NCBI GenBank assembly: GCA_025642065.1
Contig: JAODUP010000151.1
Coordinates: 207,001 to 271,000 of the forward strand
Source: Paralvinella palmiformis
Taxonomy: Eukaryota; Annelida; Polychaeta; Terebellida; Alvinellidae
Direction: 5' to 3'
DNA: 64,000 nt
The translations under genes were made by a program, and so were the position numbers. Below the pieces are notes generated by a model, which worked only from the letters and a program-made list of their open reading frames with translations, did not search any database and was not told the DNA's origin. Numbering within the stretch: position 1 is the first letter of the stretch; every line of letters begins with the position of its first letter. This document shows positions 1 to 13,649 of the stretch, one piece after another.

Positions 1-174
1 TTGTATAAACAACAAACAAATTAACAAACAGGCCAAAAAACAAATGAGAAATCAGTAAGAAATTCAATCGTTTTTGCAAAAATAGTTACACCATTTATTT
101 GTACATAGCAACAACAACAAAATATAAATAATTCTTCATTTTTCCCCAATTAAAGACCCCAAATTAAGTGATAC

Positions 175-3100
175 CTGTGGAGATGAGGCTGGCACCATCA
201 ACTTCAGGAGTAGCTCTTGAGCGCTATCACGAACCTGTAAATAACAGAATAATATGTTATGTCATGTTATAATATTATAACGATATATGACATATGAATG
301 TAATGTTCCCATAGTACTTTTAATCGGTAAAAAGTTTAAACCAATCTGACATTATTTGGTGTACGGATGTAATTATTAGTCATTAGGCTGATAAATACGA
401 ATAAAGGGTCCATTATTATTTGTTTGACCTAATTGTTTGTGGCCGTTTGATTAACTTCATATTTATATTATGATAATGTACATCTTATAAACGTGGCACA
501 CGACGTCAACAAAATGTATACAAATATTAGGATGGCATCGGGAAGTAACAAGCGCTTATGGTCATACTGGTCCTTCGGGTATGTCTAGTTACCAGGTTGT
601 TTTTGATAGGTCGAGTATATTATATTGTTGCTGATCGGCTACCGGTAGGTCTGTTATATCAGTCTTGATTAGCCGAGTACATTATCTCCGTTCTCATTAG
701 CCAAGTATGCATATCATTTCTCACTTGCTAATCGTGTTGCGTCACTTCTGTTTGAATTCAGACGCTATAAGCCAGAAATAAAACGGTCTACACCCAGTTT
801 ACAGACGTACACACCAAAACTACAAAACAAGGATCTCCCACTTCCCATATGGTCAAGGGCAATTATCTTATAATTGGCCATTTTAATTGGATATTTAAGG
901 AAGATGTTAGTTTGAGTTGTTGAAATGAATTATTGCAACGACAACAACACTATAGCTGGTCATTATAACGTTCCATTGCTGTGACGCATCCATCATCAGT
1001 CATAATCAGGAGACACCCACCGAACTGATTTCCGGATAGCTCTCAATTTATCATTTTTAAACACCTTTCACGCTTTGCCCAAAATGTGTGTGACACATTG
1101 ACATTAAAATTATTATAGGAGATGTGAGACAGTAGATGACGAAGATTTGTTAGGATCGAGATTGAATTGGCATGCTGTTATCGAATGTTTACAATAAAGC
1201 GATACATCACCTGGTCTTTGGAGTCACCCAATCTGTCAACAACATGGTTTAGTACTGTAAACAAACAAATAAGTACAGGTCATGTAAATGAGTTAAATGG
1301 TTAACAACTGATATGATGAGTTGTATGGATGGTCTCACACACACACACACACACACACACATTTATACTTAAAATGTTTTATACTCCTGGCATATTTATG
1401 TTATATTGGTGTGTGTGTGTGTGTGCGTGTGTGTGCGTGTGTGTGTGCGTGTGAACTTTTAGAAAACATTTAGGATATATATACCATAACCAACAGTACT
1501 TAAGAAAGCTTGTTAAACAACCATACACTCACTGTTTGTTATATATGGCTTAAAATTTTCATCTAGTCTGTCCACTAACAATGATAACAGGTCAAGACCA
1601 TTTAAGGATATCTGAAATATAAAACAAGTCACTTTAGGATGCCATAGTAAATATAGTATAGCTAATATTCCATATACACAGTATAGCTAATATTCCATAT
1701 ACACAGTATGTGGCATGCCAATGTATATGGAGCAAGTGGTTTGCAATTTGTGTACTTCCATATAAATGAATACCGATGCATTTTCGATGGTTTAATTTTG
1801 TGAATCAGTCAAAGCGCTGCAGTTTATCCTCTTGCAACTGGAGCAACAAAAGCAACTGGTCGTCACTGTGTCACCTAAATTATAAAAGTATTTCCAAGAG
1901 TATTCCAGGCTGACCAGAGAACAGTTTGTTCACGTGATGTCCTATGTGGAGGAAGATCAGGCAAAGAATTGTATGTCCAGCGAGGTCATTTGCCCAAGAT
2001 AGACCAGCACATGAATGCCTTCTGGCCTACAATACTTAACAAACCCCTGCCTATGACGCAAAATTCGGGATTCTACCATTCAAGTTCATTTTCATTGCTA
2101 CATGGAGCGATCCATTGAATTGTGCTCGTGCGTTTACGGTTTCCATTTTTTGTGTCGCATTGGAATACTGCACATTCGGAATCTTAGCTGAAGTCTGTAT
2201 CATGCGATGTGCAGCATGTGATTGTACAGGTGATTATTTTTGTTTAAGCTTGGGAAATGAGATGATCAGGATGAACCCATTTATTGACGAATGAAACATT
2301 CCTCAGATATGGGTAACACTTGGAGTTGATCACATAACCGGAGGTAGACAGTGCAGTGCACTATTAACTGTGCTACAGGCCATTCTGGTCGCAAAGCAGT
2401 TAATGCATTGCACCACAAATCTCCCCATTAGTGAGTTAGAATATGGCTAATTTCTGTGTTTGGGAAATCGACCCCTTTGGCCAGTGACGAGGATAAATAA
2501 CTTGAAATGAAATAAATTTCAACCAAGAAGAAATATGGGGGTGGGGGTGGATATAAACACAGATCATCAAGAAATGGCATCACACTGGTATAATTTACCC
2601 ACAAATTATGATGAAGTATTGAAGGATGATATTATTGGCTATGTTGCAACACCACTTCCTGTCTAAGCCCGCATTCACTTTACAGATAGGTGCTACCAGC
2701 AGATCCAGATTTATTGTTCATCATTAAATTCAGATTATTTACAAGTCTGTTCCGGAAGACGTGGCATATGTTATGTGCTCTGTATCCTACCAGAACAAAG
2801 ATTTTTGTTTTTCATCTGAAAAGTTTGGATAAGTGGGGAGGATCTCCGCACATTTCAGAGACAGAGATAACGTGGAATTAAGAACATCTTACAGGGAAAA
2901 TGGAATTTTTAAGCTAAAAATGCCGGCTGATAAATGGAACTATCTTATCCTGGAAATAGCAGAAGAGTACATCCAACCAGTACACTAGACCACTGAGAAG
3001 CCCTTAATAATTAAATAATGCGCCCTCACTAGATATTATTACTGTTTGGAGAAATATGATTATAATGTCTTTTGTGCACAAGGTAGGCTAAATGGGCCGA

Positions 3101-6100
3101 GTGACCTCCAAAGGTAATGAGACGAAGTCAAAGATGAAACAACCTTCAGATATGCCAACGTCGGGATTCAAACACGGGCGGTAGTGATCTGTGGTCTAAC
3201 ACGCTACCGCTAGACCACGGAGGCTTGAGGTTTCCACATTAGAGTTATTTAACCCTTTGGACCAACAAAAATCAAACAAATGACAACAGAGAGCTTTTAT
3301 TGCTCAATATTATAGACATTATATAGAATATGACAAAAACAAATAACAGCTTTATAAACAAGTTTGTCTGTATTGATAAAATAATGACTATAGCCTCATC
3401 AATGTTGACAGTTTGCTCCAGAAACAACAAAGATATTAACACACCAATAAATAATCAATTGTATTTCGACTTTGCTCAAATAATTCTAACCATTAAACAA
3501 TGACAGTGAAGGACAAACACTGGGCCGCGATCCATATTTAAATGTGACTGGATGGATGGAATCGATCCGAAATTACTGACAGGACAGTTGACCTAAACCA
3601 TTTATGCTACATATACTAGTATAAACCTGGCCATATCATGGAAGCCATTATGACACGATTAATGTATACAGCCTTTTCAATAGCAGCCGACATCCGACGC
3701 TATACGTCGTCTATTGTGCAATCTATTGTGCAATCCCTCGTTGCCTATTTTTTTTTGGTTTTTGCGAAAAAGTGGCCTAGAAATAGGATACACCAAATAC
3801 TCCATTTGCCCCAACTTTTTCAGGGAAGAGCCCCCCCCCCCCTTCCAAGGGCCACTAATGTGTTAGTGTGACTACCACTACCCCAAGACCAGCCCTTCAT
3901 CGCCCCCTTCCTCGCCCCCTTCCTCGCATCCATACTTCCCTCCAGCAATGCCTCAGCAATGGCGGCGCAGTGTTTTTACAGGCCACCACAGGTGAGCTGC
4001 TGCCTAATTTTGTAAGGGGTCGTCTACTCTAATCCCTACTGAAAAGGCTGAGTATATGATAAGATATGATTTATTTTTAAACAGTATACATTGTTGGAAT
4101 AGTCACAGATGGAATGGTACATTATTAAATTTGTACAACAGTACATTAGCCTACCCCGGTAGTCGTTCAATCCGATATATCTGTGATGAGATGTTCACTT
4201 CAAAACTAAATAACAAACATGGGCTATTTTCTCATTTCCAGAAATGATATTTTCGGCTCTGGAAAAACTCCCATCCCTGATTAAGAAGAAAATGAGTGAT
4301 TGACAGAACATTGAAGGTTACAGAGAACAAGTACCCAGTATGTTATAATATAACAGATCCCTTTTAAACGTCTATATTTTCTGCTATTAACATACTGATT
4401 GAAATACTACACAAGAAAGCCCAACTATGGTCTAAATATTTGTTGACTGTGATGTTTAAGGTAAGCCTCTGATTGGTTAGTTGGCAGCCTCAGCACTGGC
4501 CACACATGGCTGAGAGGTCACTCCTTAGAGAATCATCCCACAAACACAGATATTAGCTGGATTTGAACCTGCCACCTCCAGGCTTGCAGCACAATGCTTG
4601 CTCTATCCACTGTGCCATCGGAATGCCAAATAAGTCTTTGGAATGAGTGGAAGATGTTGGTTAAGTGATGACAAGATTTGAGGTGGGTCCTTGAAATCAT
4701 CCAAATATAGACACTCATCCAGGTCAAACTGGTGTCAACTCTACAATATCAGCTTCTATATCAGCATGACCTGTAATACATCACTATAAATGTGTCACAC
4801 TTCAGTCTAAGGTGCACACTTCACAATGAGAGAAGTTGCCGTAGGATAACACAACATGACTGTTAAGGGACAACAAAACAGCAATATATGTCAAACTGTT
4901 TAAAGAAGCTACTTTATTGATGGACTATATAAGTGCTATATAAGATGGCATTATAATAACTACAACACATAATAATACTATTAATAATAATAATTATAAT
5001 TTTTATTCACTGCTTTCCATAGCTAATAATTTTACTACTGTCTGCGCAGGAATCAGGAACCTGTGTAAGTGCACCGTTGTTTGTTTACATTAGCCAGTGT
5101 TTAGTCCAAGATTGTATATATATATATTATGAGATCCTCAAACAATAAAAAAGGTTACTATTATTTGCATACATCACTAACACTGACGCTCCAGGGTTTG
5201 CTAAACGCTGTGAACAATTGTCTATTCTAACACCAAATAAAGATATCCATTGCGACAAGCCTAATATATCACCGATCGACAAAACGTTCTCCAAATTACT
5301 AACCCATGGCCATCATCGATGAAAGACGCAACATCATGTTGTTCCACATTCATTGGTCTATAACTGACAATCATAATAATCCTATGCCATATTTTCCCAT
5401 AAACATTTGACATCTAATAGACCTTGACACCATTTAATAATGAAACGATGGGCAGATGTAGAAATTTTGCGCATCACAAACTTCAATTTCTACCATGACT
5501 GGGCCCATCTGTGATGAGATGTTCACTTCAAAATTAAATAACAAACATGGGCTATTTTCCTTGGGGACGTAAACATTGTGATGCGTAATTTACCATACCA
5601 TCCACTAAATATTTCAAATAATTATAAATTGCCTCGAGGCTATTTTGAGAAATTAGTAGATGTGGATTCAGTCTCAGACTTGTGTATATAATAATAATAA
5701 TAATAGAGCTTTAATTAATTGCCCTTACTACTAGAACTTAGAAGCCATTCAAAGACAGTGCACAATGGAACTCCAACTATGATACATCAGCGACCAAATT
5801 AGAAATGTTGAGCCATCAATATTATTATTAACCCAAGATAGCAAATTTGAACATAAAAAGATAACATTTCTAATCTCCGCTGGAAACATTTTCCACGAAT
5901 TGGAAATGCACCATCATCGTATGACTTTAGCCGAGACACAGGTGCCCGCAATATGATCCGAGTTTGTCTGTAGGGTGGATTTCCCGGTGGACACGAGAGC
6001 TAACACGGATATTCAAGTGCCTCATCACTGACGAATTGTTTGTAAGAGCTTGAAATGGATGAATGCGGCACTAACATAAAGAGGTTCTTGTTTACAATTA

Positions 6101-7191
6101 ATCGGGCAGTTACAATTATTTCAAAACATTTACAATTATGTAAGTTTTATGACCAATTATAAGTACAATTATAATTAGTTGTAACTGCAATACAATTACA
6201 CTTCCCAGTGTTAGTTATCTAGAGTAGCAGAATCTCATTGTGAATTAAGCTTAAAAGGCATCTATTATATATTTTAAGAGTAGCTAGAGACTATTACTTA
6301 GTGATATTCCTGTATTTAGATATAATCTATGATGTTCTCTAATGATATTCCTTTACCATGGATTCTCAATGATGAAATAGGTCAATCAACAAAATTAATT
6401 AATTGATTATATAATTGCAATTACCAGTATAGCGACTTGTCAATTATAATAATATCTATTTGACCACTGAAAAGTCCAAGTTCAATTACAATTATTTGAA
6501 AATGTCCCACTGGCAATTACAATTATTTGAAAATATCCAATTTCAATTATAATCATTTGAAAACATCCCACTGGCAATCAAGGTAAATTCTGAATGACAG
6601 CTGTGACAAGATGATATTACCAAGTAGCAGTCACTATGGCGGTAACCAATCTGGTATAATGATAGATCATAAGGTTATTCATTGATAATAATATATTTAT
6701 CAAATATAGGCCCTGGATGTTTTACTCGACCAGTAAGGATAATCAAATATTTACCAAGGTGTAACATTCAATATTTAGTAATCCATTCAAGTATTGGAAA
6801 CTATCTGGTATTCGTTCAGTGAATACTAATTAAAATAAGGGTTCTCTTTTTATCTTATCAGAGAAATAAACAGGGAGAAGGACGGTGATGGCCTACAGTG
6901 TATTGAGCCAGGAGTAGGAATGTAAATAAAACATACGACTACTTCAGAATTCCTCGGAAAGTTTACATCTATGATAAAATACAAACAACAGTTGCTGCAA
7001 ACGCGAAGATGATGGGCCGAAAAAATCTAACTTTAAACAGGTAACAAATAGTGAAATACCATATAACATTACATCTATCTAAACATGATATTAATATTGA
7101 AATGTAAATATTTGTATAAGTAGCAACTGTATCCTGACTGTAGACGCAACACATATTTGTTTATGGTTGATAATACATAAATAATATGCAT

Positions 7192-7235
<44 letters not shown>

Positions 7236-9395
7236 CGTTTTTCATCTAAAGTACATATACCACAAACAATAACACATGACCAGACTGACCCTTATCCTTC
7301 ATGACCATTAAACATTTAAATATGGCAATTTAATAAGGAGATGGCTCAGTTTCTACATTTCTCGCCATAAAACAATACATCTGAAACAATCAAAGGCCAC
7401 AATGTGACAACCCCGGCGTGCTCCATATTTTGTTTAAAAAATGTGTAATAACTCTGAGTGAAGTAGATTACAATGCTAACAGTTCATTAGCCTACCCCAG
7501 TAGTCATTCAATCCGATATTCGGTTCTTGTCCTAGTTGGGAAAATCCCAAAACAAACATGACATGGTTTTGTGGCCAGTCTGAAGTTAATGGTTTACAGT
7601 TTCGGGGCGGGGGTGGGGGGGTGGTTGGAGTCCAGTTCAAATTATGTTGGTTATTGGCTTATCTTTTGTGTTGCCAGCCATGAATGACTGTTTGATTGGA
7701 ATATCCTTCCCTTGTGCTCAAATAATATGCAAGCAATATCTTTCAAATATATATATATATATATAACCTGTGTATTACTAGAGTAACTCAAATTGGTTTG
7801 CTGGTCTGCCCAAACTGTCATTTATTTTCATAGGAAATAAACTCAGATATAAAAAAATTTGCATATTTGTTTTTTTTACTTGTTATAATTTCAATCCAGA
7901 ATAACTGATCAATCCTACACACTCCCACTAATTGAAATTATTCAACTATGAAGGATTTATCATGCGTGTATACTGGCATCACAATCACAATTTTAAGAAT
8001 TTCTGAGTGATTTTAGGAAATCCAGAGATCGGCCAATTAACATAGACATGAAACAACATATCATCGGAGAAAGTTTAATTTTTTTGTGGGGACAGCCACC
8101 AAATCTTGTTTGAAGATGGCAGTTTTCTCAACTACCATGGATATATAGAGGAAATTATGTCCCTGGCTATCCGGATCACTTTTCACTTGTTAATTTTGGT
8201 TCAATCTAACATAATACTGATAATCTTTTGTCTTCTAACTGATCTTTCCTGTTGTTGTTTGTTACTCAACATCTGAATATCATACTTAAAACTTAAAGCG
8301 ATGGTTCACTCAAAGATCTTATTACCTAAAATGTGTAATTAATGCTTATAAAGGTAACTGATGAACTACAACTAACATCACAGAAATAATCTAAATTACT
8401 GGATGGTTACCATCAAGACTTTCTCGAATACCGGATTGAATGGCGGGAAGGAGATGAGTCACGTTGTCTGACATGAATGAGCACAAGGATCATTTAACCA
8501 TCTTCATCCAGATGGAATCAGGTCACAGTTGGTCTGGATTAGCCATTCTCTTGACTTTATCTGCCCCGAGACTCGACCTACTGATTACCGCTAACAACGG
8601 TCATCGGATGATTTACATAAATCTGATAGTTCATTAAATGCTTTGAACAGTCTTACAAGAAGACAAAGCAATCTTCATGAGGAAATTAATCATACAGCTT
8701 TATTTAGCCATTTCAGTAGCATTTGAGGCTACTTGAACCAACTATAATATCATATTCATAAATATGTTTTTGGCCAGGAAATTATGTTTGGCTGATGCTG
8801 GTTTACATTGTTATATAAACAGCTTGTTCTTAGTAACATCAGATTTCGGTAACATCAGATCTGTGTCTGACATCAAAATGGTGGAACCCACAGACAAGGA
8901 TTTTATAGTATGTGGTTGATTGTGTTCATATTTTAACATCATCTATAATTTGTTTGACAATATTTGCATTAGTCCTGAAAATATGTTCCTTTAAGATAAT
9001 CCTCCATAAGAACTCTTATATTAAATTAGGCTTAGGGAAAAGGGGGGCCAAATTATACTTTAAATAAAATCATTTTAATAAAATAACAAAAGTTTGGCAA
9101 AATCTATTTGGCAGAAATAATTTTCTATATGTGGTATGTCATTGTTTATATTAATTTAGATCAAAGTAAGGTCCATGTCTCTATAAGCAACGGGCAGAAA
9201 TGACAATAACAGATTATATTGATAATTGATAACATTGGTCATTGTTGAAGTGAAGATAATGTTTACAAACTTGATAAAATAGCGCATTGGGATTATTAAC
9301 ACATCGTCAGTACCTAGAAGTCATTTGATGTAACCTCACACACACATACAAACACACATTTATATATATATATATACACACACACAAACACACAC

Positions 9396-9446
<51 letters not shown>

Positions 9447-11330
9447 TTATTAGAGGACAGAGTATGCCAAGCTGTGGGTTATATTGCCTTGTAATTGTTC
9501 CTGGTACTGATACTGAATTTGGACTGTATACAATTACATCATCATAATCTGTTTGGTTTTAACTCGCATCGGCCAAAACATAAATTGAAAATGAAACCTA
9601 TCAAAGGTTGGAGAATGCCAGAGCTACTTCCCCAAAATGATACAGATCAAAATGATGATCACAGTGACAGATGAAGCAAATCAGATGAGCACAAAATTTA
9701 GTTCCTACAAATAACATGATGATGCTTGGACAGATGAACATCTGGTTATGAAGTGCTTGGCAAAATAAGAGATAACTGGTTAGAGTTTTACTAAACCATA
9801 ACAATATCTTGTAATGGGTCATGCTACTGCTTGTTGTCTTTACTCCAATATATTAACATATACCAGAGGTGGTCAGATAACTTATATAATCACTGACAAT
9901 CGGGTTTCAGAAGGGAAGCAGCATCTTCAATGGCCACCCAGGTCCCTATAGGGGTAGTACCACTAGTTGTGAACTGGATGAGGACTTCAACTCGTGCTCC
10001 AGATTATTCAGAATTGCCAGAATTTGTATGACTAATATCTGTAACCTCCCAGAGATCCCAACAAATTATAAACATTTCTTAGGGTTGGGACGTGTACAAC
10101 TACAAGCCTCTAATATTTCCTGATAAAAATTAAGGAATCAAGGGGGGAGGGTTCCAGAACTCTTCCCCATATGATGATCCAACCTTGACCTTTATATAAC
10201 TGTGATAAAAACTGGTTTATAATCTGAATCCAGTTCCACTGTTCTAAGGACTTCGTATTCAAGTTGTAACTAAGGGCTTCACTTGTTTGTAATAAGTCCA
10301 CCCCTCCATTTCTGGGAGTAATTCCATATAGTTTTAGAATTTGGGATAGATAACACATTTGTTGGAGAAAACTGCCAATTGTGAGACCGACGACTACACA
10401 AGGAACCATATCCCACAAACAGAGGTATAGCAGAGGTTTTTGAACCCATCATTTGGAGGTTTGTAGGTCAATTCCGTAACCACTGGGCCATCAGAATGTC
10501 CATCTGACTCAATGAAGAGCTGTCCCTACTATAGTGCTCGGATGACATCTGAATCCTTTTACGCAAAAGGATGGTGAGTAAGGAGTACCATGTCATAACC
10601 TTGGTCAAACACAGTCCTTAGTGCTAGTGTTAATCACACCTGGGACCCATGGCTGAGGGGGTAATCCTCACAGAAACAATACAATCAAGTAAAATATTCC
10701 AAATCGCTTTGTAGATGAGTTCCATAGAACCTCAATAGTCTTTAAAGCCATGATGGGACCAGTTTACGCCCGACAATTAACCTATTCAGCCTCGATTAAT
10801 CGACTAATCAGTAACATATCATTCAAACAGAGCTAATTTATATGGAATCAGATGAATGTGTAGCACATGTGCAGGCAACTGTATGCAATGTAAAACAAAG
10901 CGGATTCTTGTTTTGCAAGCTGCATGTCCAAATGTGCCACAGCAGAAGGAAGCATTTTATGTCAGTTTGGGTGTATATCAAAATTTGTATTCTATCTATT
11001 GTAATCTATCATATAGTTAACCAGCATAATTATTTATGCTATTTGCCATCAGGTAAGTGACTAAAAGTTAACTAACCAATCATCATCCACCCATCGTTAT
11101 GCACCCAATTAAAGTTTCAGGATGAAATCCTGTGACCATCTGTCACTGACCTTATAGTTGCTACTCGTCACCCAAGATGCCAATCCGTCCACCAATTTGT
11201 CCACGTCATCCAAGGCGATGTTGGACGAGTCATCCCGTAGGTAATCCGCAATCTCCTCATATATGGCGAGACGCTTCCTGGTGTCCTGCGTCTGGACGCT
11301 GGGCAGAAAATAATCCAAAGACTGCGCCAT
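175..11330 (-). CDS. CLASP: CLASP-family microtubule plus-end protein, N-terminal part (partial gene)
   Basis: Four coding exons are visible: 11151-11330, 1533-1611, 1211-1254 and 175-234. All have AG acceptors and GT donors (the start exon's acceptor lies in the UTR), and they join in frame (180, 79, 44 and 60 nt) to about 121 residues. The protein begins MAQSLDYFLP and contains QDTRKRL, LVDGLASWVTSSNYK, DLLSLLVDRL, VVDRLGDSKDQ and VRDSAQELLLKLM. These align in order with the start of the first TOG/HEAT domain of animal CLASP1/2. CLASPs are known to bind and stabilise microtubule plus ends at the cell cortex and kinetochore. The gene runs off the window at base 1, so most of the protein is missing. 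An in-frame ATG at 11355-11357 exists, but the ATG at 11328-11330 gives the family-like N-terminus. Introns are large: about 9.5 kb, 0.28 kb and 0.98 kb. CLASP1 and CLASP2 cannot be told apart here. Confidence 0.93.
236..1210 (-). other. CLASP intron, no further features seen
   Basis: Intron between the exons at 1211-1254 and 175-234. AT-rich; I see no repeat family or coding signal. Confidence 0.6.
1336..1453. repeat. Facing (CA)n and (TG)n microsatellites
   Basis: A (CA)13 run at 1336-1361 and a TG-rich run at 1409-1453 lie about 50 bases apart and are complementary, so a transcript across them could fold into a long stem. They lie in the 277-base CLASP intron between coding exons 2 and 3. 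Confidence 0.85.
1656..1705. repeat. Exact 25-bp tandem duplication
   Basis: gtatagctaatattccatat plus acaca occurs twice with no mismatch, in CLASP intron 2, just upstream of the exon at 1533-1611 in the CLASP direction. Confidence 0.9.
3068..3225 (-). mobile_element. tRNA-derived SINE, family A (CLASP intron)
   Basis: Read on the minus strand it starts with a tRNA-like head. An A box TGGTCTAGCGG is followed about 40 bases later by a diverged B box (TTTGAATCCC), then the family body with the complement of gacctccaaaggtaatga. The same body occurs at about ten other places in the window. Sense to CLASP. Confidence 0.85.
4144..4231. repeat. Interspersed repeat sharing segments with 5507-5559 and 7485-7519
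   Basis: The first 35 bases (cattagcctaccccggtagt and on) recur at 7485-7519 with two mismatches. The next 53 bases (atctgtgatgagatgttcac and on) recur at 5507-5559 with one mismatch. They appear to be pieces of one unknown mobile element. Confidence 0.75.
4478..4630 (-). mobile_element. tRNA-derived SINE, family B (CLASP intron)
   Basis: Minus strand: a tRNA-like head with A-box TGGCACAGTGGATAGAGC and B box GGTTCAAATCC, followed by the family body with TGTGTTTGTGGGATGATTC. The head differs from family A. Sense to CLASP. Confidence 0.75.
6483..6574. repeat. 31-bp tandem repeat, three copies
   Basis: Copies of caattacaattatttgaaaa followed by tatccaa or tgtcccactgg, embedded in a longer AT-rich stretch (6100-6580) of caattat words. 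Confidence 0.75.
7195..7233. repeat. (AT)n microsatellite
   Basis: Uninterrupted alternating AT in CLASP intron 1611-11151. Similar runs lie at 9361-9438, 21450-21512, 35589-35620, 37192-37231, 38691-38727, 39926-39962, 41775-41809 and 44530-44561. Confidence 0.97.
8293..8994. mobile_element. TTAA-flanked non-autonomous element, copy 1 (about 700 bp)
   Basis: Bounded by TTAA at 8293-8296 and 8991-8994, with related inverted ends (AAGCGATGGTTCACTC at the left, ATGTTCCTT at the right). Inner segments attaattgcttataaaggt-like and tagtcctgaaaat resemble the element at 28.1 kb. It contains no transposase reading frame. Confidence 0.6.
9340..9446. repeat. Mixed CA / TA microsatellite cluster
   Basis: Alternating acacac and atatat blocks in the large CLASP intron. 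Confidence 0.95.
10385..10502 (-). mobile_element. Decayed SINE, family B (CLASP intron)
   Basis: Minus strand: GATGGCCCAGTGGTTACGG head, a degraded B box and the TCTGTTTGTGGGATATGG body that defines family B. Sense to CLASP. Confidence 0.6.
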
Positions 11331-11468
11331 TGTTGGCATGCACCACAGACGTAACACTAAGTTTGTTATAAAATCGCCAAGTCCTACCGGTTACTGTGAT
11401 CGACAAGTCAGTGCTATATCCACAAATGTCACCAATGGCACAACGTTTGCACTGAAACAGCTCAGCAC
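11151..11468 (-). CDS. CLASP: CLASP start exon with 5' UTR
   Basis: The coding part is 11151-11330 (60 codons), ending at a CTATAAG/gtcagt donor. Upstream on the minus strand a plausible acceptor (ctgaaatgac in the + strand, read as tttcag) sits next to base 11468. Bases 11331-11468 are therefore proposed as 5' UTR of this exon. The UTR boundary is an inference from splice-site shape; the coding part is secure. Confidence 0.75.
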
Positions 11469-11870
11469 CTGAAATGACATGAGGAAAACGCTTCGTCAGA
11501 ATAAAAATTTATTTACTCATAAAATATGATGACTTATTTTATCTATAAATAATACCTGAAACGAAAAGCATGCCAACTTTCTGTCCATGTTATATGGACC
11601 CCATTTAGACCCTAAAACATACCCCAGATAACACTTGCATACAAAAATCACTTCAAATGCTTTCTGGACACAATTTCCCAAATTAGATCTATCCAAGGCA
11701 CATGCAGTACCACCATGGATCCAAAAATGAACAGCTAATAACGTATTCACAAAGCACAACTGTCATTTTATTCAGATATCCAGACTAAACATCCCTACAT
11801 CTAACCCATGCTCCTGAATCCGGATAAGGTTTACAACAGTTATCATGTTGCACTAGATGACCTTCTATGA

Positions 11871-12006
11871 GATACTGGAAATGTCCGGAGCAGACATATA
11901 CCAAAAGGAAACCTACAATTGATGTGTAACATAAAGCACTGTGTGCAGTATAACACACACTGGTGTATTATACAACTGGCATATAACACACAGCACTGAG
12001 CAAGTG
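11871..12006. repeat. 136-bp direct repeat, copy 1
   Basis: Identical to 14833-14968 except for two substitutions. It contains runs of ataacacaca words related to the neighbouring arrays. Confidence 0.9.
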
Positions 12007-12112
12007 ACAACAATGTGTAAGAGCATAGGTAGTGTACAGCATACTGCACAATAGAGTACAATGACAAATTATGTATTGTATTTGTACCAGATAATACAGC
12101 AATGCATAATGC

Positions 12113-12257
12113 ACAGCACCATAAAACATGGTATCAAATAACACATTCCCTGTACAACACACAGCACCATAAAACATGGTATCAAATAACACATTCACGT
12201 ACAACACACAGCACCATAAAACATGGTATCAAATAACACAGTCACGTACAACATGTA
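12113..12257. repeat. 47-48-bp tandem repeat, three copies
   Basis: The unit begins acagcaccataaaacatggtatcaaataacaca and starts at 12113, 12161 and 12208. It adjoins the 25-bp array. Confidence 0.85.
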
Positions 12258-12502
12258 GTACCAAGGTGTTATATGATATACAAGTCATATAACACATACC
12301 GATAACAGTTTAATACTGAACAGTGTGTAACACACAGCTAGTAACATCCACAAAGAAAACACACAAAAAAACACATAACAAAGTAACAAGTAGATAAGAC
12401 ACAACATGTAAAAGACCTAAATAAATATGTGTAACAGTACTAAGACACATAACATGTTTGACATATAATATGACATGTCTAACACATAATAAAACATCAC
12501 AC

Positions 12503-12999
12503 AGCAACATATTACAATATAACACAGGGCAACATATTATAATACAACACAGGGCAACATATTATAATACAACACAGGGCAACATATTATAATACAACAC
12601 AGGGCAACATATTATAATACAACACTGGGCAACATATTATAATACAACACAGGCCAACATATAATACAACACAGGCCAACATATTATAATACAACACAGG
12701 GCAACATATTATAATACAACACAGGGCAACATATTATAATACAACACAGGCCAACATATTATAATACAACACAGGCCAACATATTATAATACAACACAGG
12801 CCAACATATTATAATACAACACAGGGCAACATATTATAATACAACACAGGCCAACATATTATAATACAACACAGGCCAACATATTATAATACAACACTGG
12901 GCAACATATTATAATACAACACAGGGCAACATATTATAATACAACACAGGCCAACATATTATAATACAACACAGGGCAACATATTACAATACAACACAG
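12503..12999. repeat. 25-bp minisatellite, about 20 copies (CLASP first intron)
   Basis: Unit aacatattataatacaacacaggs, with a G/C variant at one position alternating irregularly between copies. One copy is shortened to 21 bases. Each unit holds the palindrome-like atattataat. The flanks decay gradually into the same word (11930-12500). Confidence 0.95.
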
Positions 13000-13649
13000 C
13001 AATGTATATGACTGAGGACAAATTAACCATATGTTTATCAATATCATGGATATATTTAGAGTACAATATATAAATTATTTATCTTTATTGTCGGTGTGTG
13101 TTAGTGTATTAAATAAATATGGTAACATACCAAATAACAGCTTAGCATGAAAATCTGTGTGTGTGTGTGACTGACTGTGTGTGTGAGACTGACTGACTAT
13201 GTGAGACTGCCTGCATGTACATCCCACTTATCACTCAACACCACAATGCCCAACAATAGCATAAAATGACCTCAGGTACTGAAATAGAAAAGCCAATTTT
13301 TGTCGGCGTCTACAAAAAGAGGATTCTTCTCACTATCGGTCTAAATAAAACCCATCAACTACACCGAGGATGATGTTGGGAAATAGTAGATGGTACTAGC
13401 CTTCCCGAAAGACGGATCCAATAACTGGCATGGTGCCATGTTAACACGAATGAATCATAACATTCATGATTTATTTTAAGGATGATATGGCATTTATCAT
13501 TCATTCTTCACCTAAATTCCCGACACACGTTAACCGTGATATCTTCCGTCATATATCTTCATCACGATAAAGTAATAGTGTTCTGGTTTATTTTAAAAAT
13601 CGGCACTGATATGGTTAAGAAACAGTAATTTTGTTAACTGACACGAACC

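Noticed and set aside
2640..2990. Protein-like plus-strand reading with KSVPEDVAYVMCSVS and HFRDRDNVELRTS
   Set aside because: Interrupted by stops, no start or splice signals and no family recognised; possibly an old transposon piece, but too weak to list as a feature.
11177..11371. 64-codon plus-strand ORF
   Set aside because: Antisense shadow of the CLASP start exon.
12503..12999. CRISPR-like regular array
   Set aside because: Units are contiguous 25-bp tandem copies without unique spacers, in an animal intron: a minisatellite.
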